Source of the DNA: a virus
Length of the DNA: 60,043 nucleotides
Direction: 5' to 3' (one strand)
Virus record (IMG/VR): IMGVR_UViG_3300018035_000100
Coordinates: 1-60,043 of that record
The position numbers and the translations under genes were made by a program. The number at the start of each line of letters is the position of its first letter. Positions within the stretch are counted from its first letter, which is position 1. Below, one piece after another: positions 1 to 11,400 of this stretch. The notes under the pieces were generated by a model. That model was not told the DNA's origin, did not search any database, and saw only the letters and a program-made list of their open reading frames with translations.

Positions 1-519
1 CATTTAACATGGGGTGGGGATTCTACTATATTATTATCTTACTCAAATCCATTATTTTATACAATAGGAGATATGACTTCTTATATTAATACTAATGTTC
101 CAGGTTTAATATCTACTTCAAATTATAGTTATGAAAATGCGTGTTTTCAACCTGTATCAATAAGTGAAGTTTCTAATTCTCAACTTTTTGCAGGTCTAAG
201 AGATTGTACGATAACTTATGAAACTATTGATATGGACAATTTAAATGGAAGATTAAATGAAGTTACTGCACGAATAGCAACAACCCAAAATAGACAAACA
301 TTTTTAAATACTGTTCGAGAGTCAGGAATTATCCAAAATATTTTGTCTGAAGAAAGTTTTGTTTCACAAAACGGAAGCACGGGAAATTTATATGATTGGA
401 TAAATAATAAATTTAATCGTAGTACAGGATCGGATGCAAAATTAGCACAAATTCAAGCTCAAATTTCTAGAATGCAAAATGATACAAAAGTAAATCAAAA
501 ACTTTTATACGATACTTAA
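1..519 (+). CDS. Virion-type protein, 3' part (5' end outside window)
   Basis: The reading frame is open from base 1 (HLTWGGDSTILLSYSNPLF...) through the first in-window ATG at 73 to the stop at 517-519, so this is the C-terminal part of a longer protein and the ATG at 73 is probably internal. The C-terminal 60 residues are Gln/Asn-rich and look helical or coiled-coil (AKLAQIQAQISRMQNDTKVN). I recognise no family. It lies directly upstream of baseplate-region genes on the same strand with a 3-nt gap to the next start, so a tail or baseplate role is inferred from context only. Confidence 0.7.
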   Translation, partial: HLTWGGDSTILLSYSNPLFYTIGDMTSYINTNVPGLISTSNYSYENACFQPVSISEVSNSQLFAGLRDCTITYETIDMDNLNGRLNEVTARIATTQNRQTFLNTVRESGIIQNILSEESFVSQNGSTGNLYDWINNKFNRSTGSDAKLAQIQAQISRMQNDTKVNQKLLYDT

Positions 520-522
520 ACT

Positions 523-699
523 ATGGATATAAATTTAGATTCTACATCAACTGAATTGCAATGGATCAAAATTGGTCCAAATAATCTTCTAGTACAGTCT
601 TTAAAAGACTTAACTAGACAATATGGGCATAATTTAGAGTTGAAAATGAAAAAATCTTTAAAAGATATTGAAAAGGCAAAAAAAATATATGGCAAATAA
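523..699 (+). CDS. Small hypothetical protein (58 aa) in the baseplate operon
   Basis: ATG at 523 lies 3 nt after the upstream stop and the frame runs to TAA at 697-699, overlapping the next gene start (689) by 11 nt. The product begins MDINLDSTSTELQWIKIGPN and ends in a lysine-rich helix (KMKKSLKDIEKAKKIYGK). The exact packing between neighbours and a protein-like composition support it as a real gene. No family recognised; perhaps a small virion or assembly factor. Confidence 0.65.
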   Translation: MDINLDSTSTELQWIKIGPNNLLVQSLKDLTRQYGHNLELKMKKSLKDIEKAKKIYGK

Positions 700-2272
700 A
701 TGGGCATCTATAGGGTTTACAAATGTTTTTCCTACTGGGATTATAAATCAGCTTAATACTGGCTTACAAAAAGTTAGCGCAGCAGTTAATATTTTAAGCA
801 AAATTACTTCCTTATTACAATTATTTGTTACTTCATTTAATTCTTTTTCTGCTATACTCGAGACTTTTATTAATTATGCATCAAATAAAATAGGATCATT
901 CGCAACAAATTTTTCAACAGGTCCTGGAGTTTATTATAATGTATTAGTTCCCCCGGCTTTTTTACAAGCTTCAAAAAATAATAATTTATTTTCAAATATG
1001 GCGTATGGAGGTTTTCAGGGATTTATAAATCGACTTACAGTATCTCTTACAAATAAAGCTGATCCTAATATTCCCACTTTTTCCAATGACGCCGTAGTGG
1101 GGGGATGTTTAATAGTTCTTGATACGTCTGGTTTATATGATTTTTTTAATGGGTGGAATTTTTTATCAGGGATGTTTAATTTTTTAAATTTTGTACCAGT
1201 AAATATGACGCCTCCCCCACCTGTACATATTAAAGTATTTCCAGGTATTTATCCTGACCCGTCTGGAAAAACTTCCGGAAAATTTGGAATAAAAATAGAA
1301 TGGGATGCTCCACCTTTGGGGCTTACTACAACTAGAATTTTTAGATCTCAAATATCAGGAGGAGTTTATACCCCCAATTCTAATCCTCCTGTACAATTAA
1401 TTGGACCTCAGGGGCATCCAGAAGATGGAATTATAACATATTGGAGCCACCAAATTTCTGGAGGCAATCCCCCAGATAGATATACATATGAATATAATGA
1501 TCCTACTTTTAATAAGGGGCAACCAGTAGTAGTGGAGGGAAATGTTATTACTGGAAATGGATCATACATAGACTACGATGTGGATACAAAAACTGGAAAT
1601 AAAAAATATTATTATGTTTTACAAACAGGGGTTATAGGGGCATCATCAGCCGGAATTTGGGGTCCGCAATCTAAAGAAATAGCAGTCTTAGCCAGAGCCC
1701 AAAATTGTATTGCACAAAACGAATATGCTTTTACGACCCATCAAACATCTCAAGGACCGTTCGTGGAAACTGTGATTTCGGGAGTTCCTTCTCTTGGTCG
1801 GTGGGGTTCCATACAAATAAAAAGTGTATTACCGTTTATGGGTCCTTTAACAGATTTATTTACTAATTTTTTAACTGCTTTATCCGGATCTTTAAAAACA
1901 AATAGCAGTGCTTTTTCAGATTTTTTACAGGGGGTTGCACAAAAGTTTAAACAACAAATTGCAGTTTTAACTGCTTTATCAGGGTTAATAAACGGGGTAG
2001 ACAATTTTTTTGCAAAAACCCCTAATATTTCTTTTTTAAATATTCCTCCTACATCTGGAGGTATTTCAAATTTTATTAATCAAATTAATAATGCAAAACT
2101 TCCTGCAGGGGGATTTTCTGGCCCAAATGGTCTTACAGCAGGAATTGTTTTGATTTATGGATATGATGCCGTAAACGCTATAAGTACAACAGGACAGGAT
2201 TTACAAGCTGCTTCTCAAGGAATATCAAAATCGTTTTCTCTTATACAAACTTTTTTAGCATCTAAAAGCTAA
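689..2272 (+). CDS. Virion protein with fibronectin-III-like region (tail/baseplate)
   Basis: I place the start at ATG 689 (MANKWASIGF, preceded by AAAAGG) and not at the upstream ATG 668, whose extension MKRQKKY lies wholly inside the preceding gene. The 527-aa product has an N-terminal hydrophobic/amphipathic part (1-110). From about residue 177 to 340 there is a fibronectin-III-like beta sandwich (FGIKIEWDAPP..., then YIDYDVDTKTGNKKYYYVLQ). The C-terminal half is helical and Gly/Ser-rich. FN3-like modules are common in tail and baseplate proteins. It sits 2 nt before the baseplate lysozyme gene. Precise role unknown. Confidence 0.65.
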   Translation: MANKWASIGFTNVFPTGIINQLNTGLQKVSAAVNILSKITSLLQLFVTSFNSFSAILETFINYASNKIGSFATNFSTGPGVYYNVLVPPAFLQASKNNNLFSNMAYGGFQGFINRLTVSLTNKADPNIPTFSNDAVVGGCLIVLDTSGLYDFFNGWNFLSGMFNFLNFVPVNMTPPPPVHIKVFPGIYPDPSGKTSGKFGIKIEWDAPPLGLTTTRIFRSQISGGVYTPNSNPPVQLIGPQGHPEDGIITYWSHQISGGNPPDRYTYEYNDPTFNKGQPVVVEGNVITGNGSYIDYDVDTKTGNKKYYYVLQTGVIGASSAGIWGPQSKEIAVLARAQNCIAQNEYAFTTHQTSQGPFVETVISGVPSLGRWGSIQIKSVLPFMGPLTDLFTNFLTALSGSLKTNSSAFSDFLQGVAQKFKQQIAVLTALSGLINGVDNFFAKTPNISFLNIPPTSGGISNFINQINNAKLPAGGFSGPNGLTAGIVLIYGYDAVNAISTTGQDLQAASQGISKSFSLIQTFLASKS

Positions 2273-2274
2273 TT

Positions 2275-4209
2275 ATGAGTAATATATATAAAACATCCTA
2301 TAAAGAATTTCTTGATAAAATAACTTTTGTTCAATCAATAAAGTTGCGTCGATTACGGGCTGAAGTAGCTTTTTATAAATCAAAAATATTGTCTGCACAA
2401 AACCATTTGGAATCTCTTAAACTTGTAGAAGCTCAAATATTACAAAAGCTAAATCCAACTCAAGACACAATTTATTTACAAACATATTATACAGCAGACG
2501 CAAACCAGCAAACCAACCCTAAACAGTCTATTGCCCCTCTTATACCTTATGATATGTATGGCTTTCATCCGTCTATTTCGTTGTATGAAAAAAAAGTAAT
2601 GGTTGGAACGGAGAAGATTATTTCGGAACAATATCGTATAGGAAATGAAATACAACATTTAAATAGAAATATAATGCAATGGACAAATGAATTATCAAAT
2701 AAAACAACGGAATTAATTTCCCTTCAAGTAACAAACTCTAATAGTGAACAAACTGTATTAAGTTTGGATAATATTTCTGCAATTTGTTATCAAGAAATTT
2801 ATGCCCTAAATGAAATTAGTATACATTATAAAAACATTACTAGGGACGCAAATGGAAATATTGCTTTCCAAACTGATCCTAAATCTTTACGGGATTATAA
2901 TAATTTACGTATAAAATTTAAAAATTTAGCCTCTAAAAATCAATTTGTAATTAATGGGCAATTGCCTTTAGAATATGATGACCCGGGATCAGAATTGACT
3001 CGTTTATCCCTTATAACTTTTTTATCAATAGCAACTCAAGTTTTATCCCAGAGTACTCAAGATTGGAAAGACCCTATACAGAAGTATCAAAAACAATTAT
3101 CAGCTTTAATAAATGATCCTAGTTTTAATGTAAATATAGAGTCAGATTTTTACACTATTGGTGCTGACGAACAAATATCTTCTCAATTAGCGTCTCAACC
3201 AGCAGCCACTAATTTTGTAAACACTACTGTTGGAAATGCCGGATCAAACGAACTTATATCGGGAACCAATATAAGTAATGTTATAAATAATATTAATTCA
3301 AACCCACAAGATCAAAATAAAGTGGGGGTCCCGGTGCGACAAACAACATTACTTACTTTTTCCAATACAAGTTTAGTTGCTAGTATTCAAAGTTTTATGT
3401 CTAATAAAATTTCTCAACTTAATAGTTCTCTTATTAACGGGGTAACAGGAACCACCCCAATTTGCTCAGCCCCTACTAAATCGGTCCCAGAACAAACTAT
3501 AAGTTTATCGAATTCAGATATTGTTACAGCTGAGGCAAATGCATCTGCTTTATTTTCTTCGCAAATTGCATCTGCAGAAGCTCAATACACAGATGTTATG
3601 TCTTCCGTTAGCTCACAAATACAACAAGAAGAAACATCTCCCGCACCTGTAATTGCTACTGTAATTTCAAACCCATCAACAGATAATCTCGATCCATCAA
3701 CTTATAGAATTTTACAAAATTATTTAAATATTGCTGAGGGAAATGTATTAACCGCATACCTTGATACTAATGGGGTCCTAGCAATCGGAAGGGGGCATCA
3801 AGTAGATGGGGGGTCTTTGCCCAATGTGGATATAAACGGGGCTCCAATTACAATGCAAGGGCAAATGATCTCTCAAGCTCAAAGTGATGCATTTTTTGCT
3901 CAAGACATACAAATAGCTATAGATGGGGCTCGCTCTGTTCTTTCAACTATCGGTCTTATATATGATAGTCAACAACCTAATGTTCAAGTTGTTTTAGCTG
4001 AATTAGCCTATGAAATGGGAGAAGGAGGATTAGCAACATTTAGCAGAGGAATTATCCCCTTACTGTGTGATAATCAATTTTCTACTGCAGCAGATTCTTT
4101 CTCAGAACAGTTTAATAAAGGATTAATTAATATGCCTGCTGCTCGAGCAGATAGTACTATTCAGCTTATAAATATGTCGGGTATATGGACTCAAATCTCA
4201 ACACCTTAA
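2275..4209 (+). CDS. Baseplate-associated protein with C-terminal T4-type lysozyme (GH24) domain
   Basis: A 644-aa protein. Residues about 1-130 are helical with coiled-coil character and the middle is Ser/Asn/Gln-rich linker. Residues about 478-640 form a T4-lysozyme-like GH24 domain: E488 (AEGN), D497 (YLDT), then GRGH at 505-508, and later AELAYEMGEGGLATFSRG as in the second T4 lysozyme lobe. The E and D match T4 E11 and D20, but the residue aligned with T4 Thr26 is Ala503 (VLAIG where T4 has YYTIG). Its place among baseplate genes suggests local peptidoglycan cleavage during DNA injection, like T4 gp5, rather than host lysis. Lysozyme fold is sure; activity is less sure because of the Thr26 change. 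Confidence 0.85.
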   Translation: MSNIYKTSYKEFLDKITFVQSIKLRRLRAEVAFYKSKILSAQNHLESLKLVEAQILQKLNPTQDTIYLQTYYTADANQQTNPKQSIAPLIPYDMYGFHPSISLYEKKVMVGTEKIISEQYRIGNEIQHLNRNIMQWTNELSNKTTELISLQVTNSNSEQTVLSLDNISAICYQEIYALNEISIHYKNITRDANGNIAFQTDPKSLRDYNNLRIKFKNLASKNQFVINGQLPLEYDDPGSELTRLSLITFLSIATQVLSQSTQDWKDPIQKYQKQLSALINDPSFNVNIESDFYTIGADEQISSQLASQPAATNFVNTTVGNAGSNELISGTNISNVINNINSNPQDQNKVGVPVRQTTLLTFSNTSLVASIQSFMSNKISQLNSSLINGVTGTTPICSAPTKSVPEQTISLSNSDIVTAEANASALFSSQIASAEAQYTDVMSSVSSQIQQEETSPAPVIATVISNPSTDNLDPSTYRILQNYLNIAEGNVLTAYLDTNGVLAIGRGHQVDGGSLPNVDINGAPITMQGQMISQAQSDAFFAQDIQIAIDGARSVLSTIGLIYDSQQPNVQVVLAELAYEMGEGGLATFSRGIIPLLCDNQFSTAADSFSEQFNKGLINMPAARADSTIQLINMSGIWTQISTP

Positions 4210-4238
4210 AAATATTCTTCTAATAATAATGATCTAAT

Positions 4239-4964
4239 ATGTCTTATGATCTTAATCTTACAACTTTATGTGATCATCTCGTTTTTAAAGAACTTACATT
4301 TTTAGAAACAGATGCTCAAACTATATATTTATCTAGACCTGTGGCTTCTTCCACGGCGTTAACTGTTTGGATAACAGGTAATGTTTTGCCTTTTAGTTTT
4401 TATAATCTTATAACAAATCCGGATACAACAAATCCTAGTCAAGTTCGATACATAAAATTAAATCAACCTTGGCCTTCACCAACAGATTATTTTGAAATTA
4501 ATTATATTACCAGATCTCCATTTTGTACTAAATGCCAAGGATTTAATTATTTAGATGATATATCTTATGATATAAATGGGGATATAGTAGAAATTTCAAA
4601 TGAGCCGTTATTAATGCAAAATATAGAGAAGTTTGTAATTACAGAAATAGGAAGCAATCCATTTTTTACATTTATAGGGTCAGGTCTTGGGGCTTTAATT
4701 GGAACAAGAGTTACCAACCCCCAATTTTTAATTTCTCAAATTACAAGTCAAATTACAAACAGTCTTAATCAGTTAAAATCTTTACAACAACAATATGCTT
4801 TAACTGGAAGACCAATGACTCCTGGTGAACTTTTAGCTACAATAAATAATATTTCAGTACAACAAGATAATAATGATCCAACTATTTTTAGAGCAGATAT
4901 ATCGGTAACAGCACAATCAGGAAATACTGTACAAACCACACAAGTTATTAAAGCAATAGGTTAA
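4239..4964 (+). CDS. Baseplate wedge protein, gp25-like (tentative)
   Basis: A 241-aa protein between the tail lysozyme and the gpJ-like protein, 3 nt before the latter. The N-terminal half is beta-rich and holds a CxxC pair (PFCTKCQGF). The C-terminal half reads EPLLMQNIEKFVITEIGSNPFFTFIGSGLGALIG, then a helical Gln-rich stretch, and ends in ISVTAQSGNTVQTTQVIKAIG. That pattern (secondary-structure order, GSxxF...G near the middle, final beta strands) resembles the gp25/DUF2634-type baseplate wedge family, which usually lies just upstream of gpJ/gp47-like genes. The assignment rests mainly on gene order. The CxxC is unusual and could bind metal. Confidence 0.5.
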   Translation: MSYDLNLTTLCDHLVFKELTFLETDAQTIYLSRPVASSTALTVWITGNVLPFSFYNLITNPDTTNPSQVRYIKLNQPWPSPTDYFEINYITRSPFCTKCQGFNYLDDISYDINGDIVEISNEPLLMQNIEKFVITEIGSNPFFTFIGSGLGALIGTRVTNPQFLISQITSQITNSLNQLKSLQQQYALTGRPMTPGELLATINNISVQQDNNDPTIFRADISVTAQSGNTVQTTQVIKAIG

Positions 4965-4967
4965 ATA

Positions 4968-7900
4968 ATGTCAGATTCAACTGTAACTCTTATTAGTCCT
5001 TTAAACGATTCTACTGGACAACTTTTAGAGACTAATTTTTCGTGGTCGTTATATCCCACAGATTCAAGTGCAACTTATGAACTTCAAGTTGCTACTGATA
5101 GTTCATTTTCTAATATAATTTTTGATTTAACAGAAATACCTTTTACATCGAGAATAGTTAGTAATTTAGATTCTGGGATCGAATATTATTGGCAAGTTAT
5201 AGCTTTTTCAGACTCTAGTTATTTTGATTCTTCTACTTGGTCTTTTACAACAGCTTCAATTGCTGCTCCTAATATTATTCTTCTTTCTGGAGGAACGGAT
5301 TATAGCACGGATGATGCTATACAGACTATTTCTGGAATGGCCCCCTCTAATACAGTTCAAATTCAAGTTAATGGCTCTCTTTTTGGAGTATCTTATACTG
5401 CTGGTGAAAATATATGGTCTTGGACTGGGACTCTTTCTTTGGGAGTAAATGAAATACAAGTTACTGCAATCATTCAAGTCGGATCTACGTATGTCACATC
5501 AGCCCCAGCTTTTATTAATATTACTTTAGTTCAACAACAAGAATCATTTTTAACGGTGTCGGCTCCTACAGGTGTTAGTCTCAGGTCATATCAAAATATG
5601 GTACAGATTATAACATCTGAAAGCATTAACCAAAATATAGTAGGTTATAATTTTTATGTAAGTTATCAAAGTGGTGGAGTTAATGGATCTTACGTTAAAA
5701 TAAATAGTTCTGCTATAACTGAAATGTCTTTTTATCAAGATTCTACGTCACTTATTAATTCCTCAACTGAAACCGTTGGTGAAATAAGTGTGACTACTCT
5801 TACTCAACAAATTACTAGAAATTATTATTATTCAACGAATTTTGATAGTACTGCATATAATACAATGGTTCAAAATAATCAACTTCCTAATGTAGGATTC
5901 AATCAAGGGACAGATTTTTATTTTGTTGTAACTGAAACTATTTATGATCCTACACAAGGAAAAGTTACAGAAAGTCCTTATTCTATAGAATTAGAAGGTT
6001 CGCCATTAACTATTTTAAGTGGATTGACTGATCTTCCTGCAAGAACTAGACAAGACATAAGTTTAACTTTTAATACTGAACTTATGAGTGCTGATACTGG
6101 AATAGATTCGATGTCTGGAACTGTTTTTAGAGATATTACAGATCCAATAGCAGAAGAAAATGCTCGTTTGTATGTAATACAAGATTTTTTATCAATAGCA
6201 AATTCAGTAAGTACTTTACAGGATTTTGATGATCCAACTGGATCGGGAGTGAGTATTCCCCCATCAAACTCCCCTGCAAAAACTGCTTTGCAAATAGCCC
6301 TTAATTTGACAACAGCCGATGCCGTTCAAGCCCTTATAGATAATCAATTTGATAAACTTGCTTCAAATTGTAATACTTATCGTTTACCAGCAACATCTGC
6401 AGTTGGATCGGTAGTGTTTTATACCGTCACTGCTCCTATCAGGGATATGCAAGTATCGGCTGGAGCAATAGTTTCAACTCTCGGAGATGTAAACAATAAT
6501 ATTCAAGCCCAATCATATAGTGTACTAGAAACAAAGGTTTTATCAGCAGCAAACAAAGCCCAATATTTTAATAGTTCTACACAACAATATGAATTAGAAT
6601 GTGCTGTGCAAGCTATAACTCCTGGGTCGGCTGGAAATACCGATGCGGATACGATTAGGGCTATTGGAACAGGAGTAGATTCCGGATTCTCTGTTGAAAA
6701 TCCTAATCCAATATCTTTTGGAACAGATTTAGAAAGTAACTATGAATTAGCGGGTCGTATGCAATTAGCTTTTTTTGCGGATACTGGAACCAAAGGTGGA
6801 TACGCTAAAACAACAATTGCAGTTCCCTATGTACAAAATGTGGTTGTGCAAGGAGCGGGTGATCCCCTTATGATAAGAGATTATGATCCAACCACTGAAG
6901 AACATATAGGAGGTAAAGTCGATATTTATGTTCAGGGATCTATCGTTCAACAAGAAGTTGATAATATTTCATTTGCTTTTAGTTCAAGTGAAAATATGGG
7001 TCAACAAATAGGGGAACGTTTTGATATCGTGAATGCTGTAGCTTTCCAAATAGAATCTTTAAATCCATTAGTTACAGCTCATACTCCTATTTTTGATGTT
7101 TTAAATGTATATAATGCTACTCGAGGGGCATCATACAATCTCGGTGGGTTAACAATTATTGGAGACGGAAATATTATTGCTTTAAATGTTGCACTAAATT
7201 CCAGTATAGGAATGGCTACTACAGATATTATTTATGTTGATTATTTATATCGAAGTTCGGATACTATTATTTTGCAAAATCAACCTGTTATCGATATTGT
7301 GTCTATAGTCGGTCAATTATCTGGTGTTTTAACTTCCGATAACTGGGAACTTGTTAAGTTACAAGACCCGTTAGATACGGGAAATTCTACTATTTCACAA
7401 GATGGGGTTCTTATACAATATGCAAATGGAATTCCTGGAGACGCAACTCAAGCTATTTCTCAAGAACAACACGTTCTTATATACGGAGTTACGGAACCTT
7501 TAGATCTTTTGGGAATTATTCCGTCTACCATAGTAGTAACTAGTACCACTTTTCCTACTGTAACTTACACTGAAAATTTAGATTATAATATTTTTCCTGG
7601 TAGTAATACAACAGCAATAAATATAGAGCCTATTACATCTGGAGCTATTAAAAATGGAGAAACTGTTTATGTTAATTATTCAGCTTTTGAAAATTTTGCA
7701 ATAACATATACAACTAATGCTCTACTTGAAAATGTTCAAACTAAAATCAATTTAATGAAACATGCTTGTGCTGATGTTATAGTTAAACAAGCTGTTAATA
7801 ATAATGTAAATATTACTATGACAGTTGTTCCATTACCTATGGTTATAACGACTCCAAACTCGTCCCTTGCTTTAACTTCTCAAATTACATCAACACTTGC

Positions 7901-8438
7901 AAATTTTATAAGTAATCTTGGAGTGGGGGTTTCTTTAACACAAAGCGATGTAGTAAAAACTGTTAATTCTGTTACTGGGGTTGATTATGTTGTGTTGCCC
8001 TTTTCAACTATGATTAAAGCTGACGGGTCGTTTATTACACGAGATAATATAGGATCCCCAACATTTGAAATATATATAAGTGGAAATTCAATCGCATATA
8101 TTACAACTGAACCCGTACTATCATACTCAACGATAGATCAAGGTGGTCCATCAACTTTATTTAAAGCTATTTTTGAGAATAATGTGCCATTAATTTTACA
8201 GACAGATCCATTAGCTGTTTCAAAGGGTCCTGGTCTTGGTTATATTCTCAGTACAGGGCAAATTATAATTAGTACTATAGATGGGTCATTACCAGATATT
8301 AATTCTTATCAAGTTGCATATTGGGTGTACGGAGAAACTGGATCAAATGATATTCAAGTTAACGAACTAGAATATTTGTCTTTAGGTGTATGCAATATTT
8401 CTTATGGTCCAGTCAGAACAATTAAACAAACTTTATAA
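4968..8438 (+). CDS. Baseplate J-like (gp6/gpJ family) protein with N-terminal FN3/Ig modules
   Basis: An 1156-aa protein. Residues 1-95 form an FN3-like domain (LISPLNDSTG...YYWQVIAF...WSFTT), about 98-185 a bacterial Ig-like module (TVQIQVNGSLFGV...WSWTGTLSLGVNEIQV), and about 195-345 another FN3-like region. Residues about 580-655 carry the hallmark of baseplate J-like proteins: GTDLESNYELAGRM, GTKGGYAKTTIAVPYVQNVVV, and GGKVDIYVQG. This family forms the baseplate wedge that links the hub to the fibres. The N-terminal Ig/FN3 modules are an extension over the classical gpJ and may decorate the outer rim. Starts 3 nt after the gp25-like gene. Confidence 0.85.
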   Translation: MSDSTVTLISPLNDSTGQLLETNFSWSLYPTDSSATYELQVATDSSFSNIIFDLTEIPFTSRIVSNLDSGIEYYWQVIAFSDSSYFDSSTWSFTTASIAAPNIILLSGGTDYSTDDAIQTISGMAPSNTVQIQVNGSLFGVSYTAGENIWSWTGTLSLGVNEIQVTAIIQVGSTYVTSAPAFINITLVQQQESFLTVSAPTGVSLRSYQNMVQIITSESINQNIVGYNFYVSYQSGGVNGSYVKINSSAITEMSFYQDSTSLINSSTETVGEISVTTLTQQITRNYYYSTNFDSTAYNTMVQNNQLPNVGFNQGTDFYFVVTETIYDPTQGKVTESPYSIELEGSPLTILSGLTDLPARTRQDISLTFNTELMSADTGIDSMSGTVFRDITDPIAEENARLYVIQDFLSIANSVSTLQDFDDPTGSGVSIPPSNSPAKTALQIALNLTTADAVQALIDNQFDKLASNCNTYRLPATSAVGSVVFYTVTAPIRDMQVSAGAIVSTLGDVNNNIQAQSYSVLETKVLSAANKAQYFNSSTQQYELECAVQAITPGSAGNTDADTIRAIGTGVDSGFSVENPNPISFGTDLESNYELAGRMQLAFFADTGTKGGYAKTTIAVPYVQNVVVQGAGDPLMIRDYDPTTEEHIGGKVDIYVQGSIVQQEVDNISFAFSSSENMGQQIGERFDIVNAVAFQIESLNPLVTAHTPIFDVLNVYNATRGASYNLGGLTIIGDGNIIALNVALNSSIGMATTDIIYVDYLYRSSDTIILQNQPVIDIVSIVGQLSGVLTSDNWELVKLQDPLDTGNSTISQDGVLIQYANGIPGDATQAISQEQHVLIYGVTEPLDLLGIIPSTIVVTSTTFPTVTYTENLDYNIFPGSNTTAINIEPITSGAIKNGETVYVNYSAFENFAITYTTNALLENVQTKINLMKHACADVIVKQAVNNNVNITMTVVPLPMVITTPNSSLALTSQITSTLANFISNLGVGVSLTQSDVVKTVNSVTGVDYVVLPFSTMIKADGSFITRDNIGSPTFEIYISGNSIAYITTEPVLSYSTIDQGGPSTLFKAIFENNVPLILQTDPLAVSKGPGLGYILSTGQIIISTIDGSLPDINSYQVAYWVYGETGSNDIQVNELEYLSLGVCNISYGPVRTIKQTL

Positions 8439-8459
8439 TTTTTTTAAGGCGGTTTAATT

Positions 8460-11400
8460 ATGAATTTAGGTAATAAAGTTACTGTGACAAATTCAGATGA
8501 AAATTATAATTATGATTCGGTCATATTTGCTTCTCGAAAGCCTATGATTGATTCAGATTTTAATTCTGCTCAAGAGATACAAAATATTATCTCTCAGCGA
8601 GAGATATCTGATTTACCTTCAGGTTGGATAACCTCATATCCGTTTTATTTTGATTCTGATAGCACTAATGGATTTTATACTCAAAATCCTGATGGAGCTA
8701 AACCAGAAATTGCTTTAGTTAATGGAAGAACTCTTTATATAACTGGAACTAATACCACTATAGCAAACACTAATTTTATTGATCTCGGGTCCCCTCCAAC
8801 TAGCGGAAATGCTATAAATGGAATTATTCTTGAAATGTGGCGTTCTGTTATAAGTTATGATTCTTCAGCAAATCGACCCGCCCCTGAAATTGTTTTAGAT
8901 AATTTAAATAGTATTAATTTTTTAAGTGATCAAAGTACAGGGTGGTCATGTGGAAATAACGGAATTATTATACAAACTTTTGATGCTGGACAAAATTGGA
9001 CTACCCAAACTATTAATACTAGTGTGAATCTTAATAGTATAATGTTTGCAAATTCAAATACTGGGTATGTGGTAGGCGATACCGGATTTATTTCTAAAAC
9101 CGATACAGGTGGGGCGACATGGTATGATAATTTGTCAAACATTGATGCTAATTTATCCTCGGTATTTGTTTACGATGTAACGGGTAATCCATCGTCTATT
9201 TCCGTGTGGGCTGTTGGAGAATATGGAACTATTTTAAAAGCGCAACCTGACGGGGTTACTTTTATACCTGTAAATAGTAATGTTACGTTTACTCTTAATA
9301 AAGTATATTTTACAAGTCCTTTAATTGGATGGGCTGTTGGGGATTCCGGTACAATTTTAAAATCTGTAACAGGAGGAAATACTTGGACTCAATCTATAAG
9401 TGGAGTCACGGTAGATTTAAATTCAATATATTTTTATGATGAAAATTATGGTTTTGCAGTAGGGGATTCTGGTACAATTTTACGTTCTTCTGATGGCGGA
9501 GCAACTTGGATTAATCAATCCTCGAATATAATTGGGGGACCTGTTACGCAAGATCTGTTAGATATTGCAATGTTTCCTCAAATATATGTGTCTATAACAA
9601 ATGAAGAAATTACATCTCAGTTATTAAATAATAATACTACGTTTTTTACGCAACAAAAACCTATTGTAGATATTTATGGAAATACTGTTGAATTTCCATC
9701 TTCTGATGCATCAAGTTGGATTTCCGTTGTATCAGATGGAACAAATAGAACAATTTTAAATGTTGATGGACTTACTGGATTAGTGACTATTGCTGCTGCT
9801 GATACTACTTATACATCAACTTTTGTAAATTATAATTATGCCCCCACAAACGCAGTATATGCGGGGCAAGCTTGGGCTGTAGGCACAGAGGGTACGATTT
9901 TATATACATCAAATATTGGGGCTGATTGGACCCAGCAAACAAATTCATTTACAGATATAAATCTAAACGCTGTAGATTTTTTATCGCAAACCAACGGTTT
10001 TATATGTGGATCGGATGCAACTATTATTCAAACTTTAGATGGGTCTAATTGGAGCTTTGTACCTAATAATATACAACCAAATGAAATACAGAGACTATAT
10101 TTTGAAGGCAATATACAATCAAATGTTTTTCTTAATGATAATATAATTAACAGTCAACTAAACATTGGTGCTTCTCAGAGGGTTCAAGTTCAGTATCAAA
10201 TAAGAGTCTTACCTTTTGCAAACCCTGATTATGCCGAAGCGGGATTGAATTCTGATATTCTAGGGCTAGGACCGAATAGTGTTGGATATTACGGGTACGA
10301 AAATATGGGCCCCATAAATGGAGATTCTGGGTGTTGGCAAGCTGTTTGTCCAAATACTGTAGACGGGTATGTTTATGCGATACCTATAGCATTTGTAGGT
10401 CGTAGAAACACTTCTCCTTGGTCTAGTCAAAATTTAAATGGTGGACATCAACCAAATACAGAATATGTACGATTAGATCTATTAGAAGCTACAGAAATTG
10501 TAGAGTCTGATGTTCTTGATGTTAGACATCAAGTTATAATACCTTCTATAGAAGAATATTTTAATGTTTCTGTCGATCAATTATTATCTAATAACTTACA
10601 AACAGTTCTTGGAACGACAACGGGTCCTCAATATGGAATTGAACTGTTACAAGTAGATAGAGTAGATGGCGCATCAACAGATGGAGGAACTTTACTTTCT
10701 ACATCTCTTTCTAATTTATATTTATCTCCAATTCCCGGATCGGGAGATAGTACTGTCGGTCTTTTTTCAGGGTCCTCTATTATAACGGAACCTACAGATC
10801 AAACGGGTACAGCAACTTTAACTTTAAACGGATCCGGTAATGGATATTTCACTTTTGATCCTGCCCATTATTTTGTGTATGATATAGATTCCTCTGCTTT
10901 TATGCAAGGTAGTTTTACGGGATTCGGAACTCCAACCGTAACATTTCAATTTAGTGGAAATATTCCTGATTCCTCACATGTATTCTCGGCATCTGGGGAC
11001 TTTATTAGTTACGGTCTTAATACGTTAACATATACCCCATCAGAAGCACAATTAGTTAAAGTTTATGGTTCAAGTGCATCTATTTTTTATAAAGGAATTT
11101 TAGATACTGACACAAATAATATTATAGAATCTTGGGATTCTGGGGTTTATGGATACACAAATTATGCAACCATTTATCAAACCGAACAATTATCTTCCAT
11201 TCAAGCTTCTAGAGGATCTAATGTTCAGATAACATTTTATGTTCAAGCATCATCTTCTAATTTAATAAATGGGGTTTTAACAATACCTAATACATTACAG
11301 CCAAATCCTACTGATAGTGCCGTGTACACAATTTATACTCCAACTATAGTATATAATGTATTGTCTGAATTTAACCATCAAATAAGTTCTATTATTAAGA

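Noticed and set aside
1-519. First gene starting at ATG 73
   Set aside because: The same frame is open and protein-like back to base 1, so the ATG at 73 is more likely an internal methionine.
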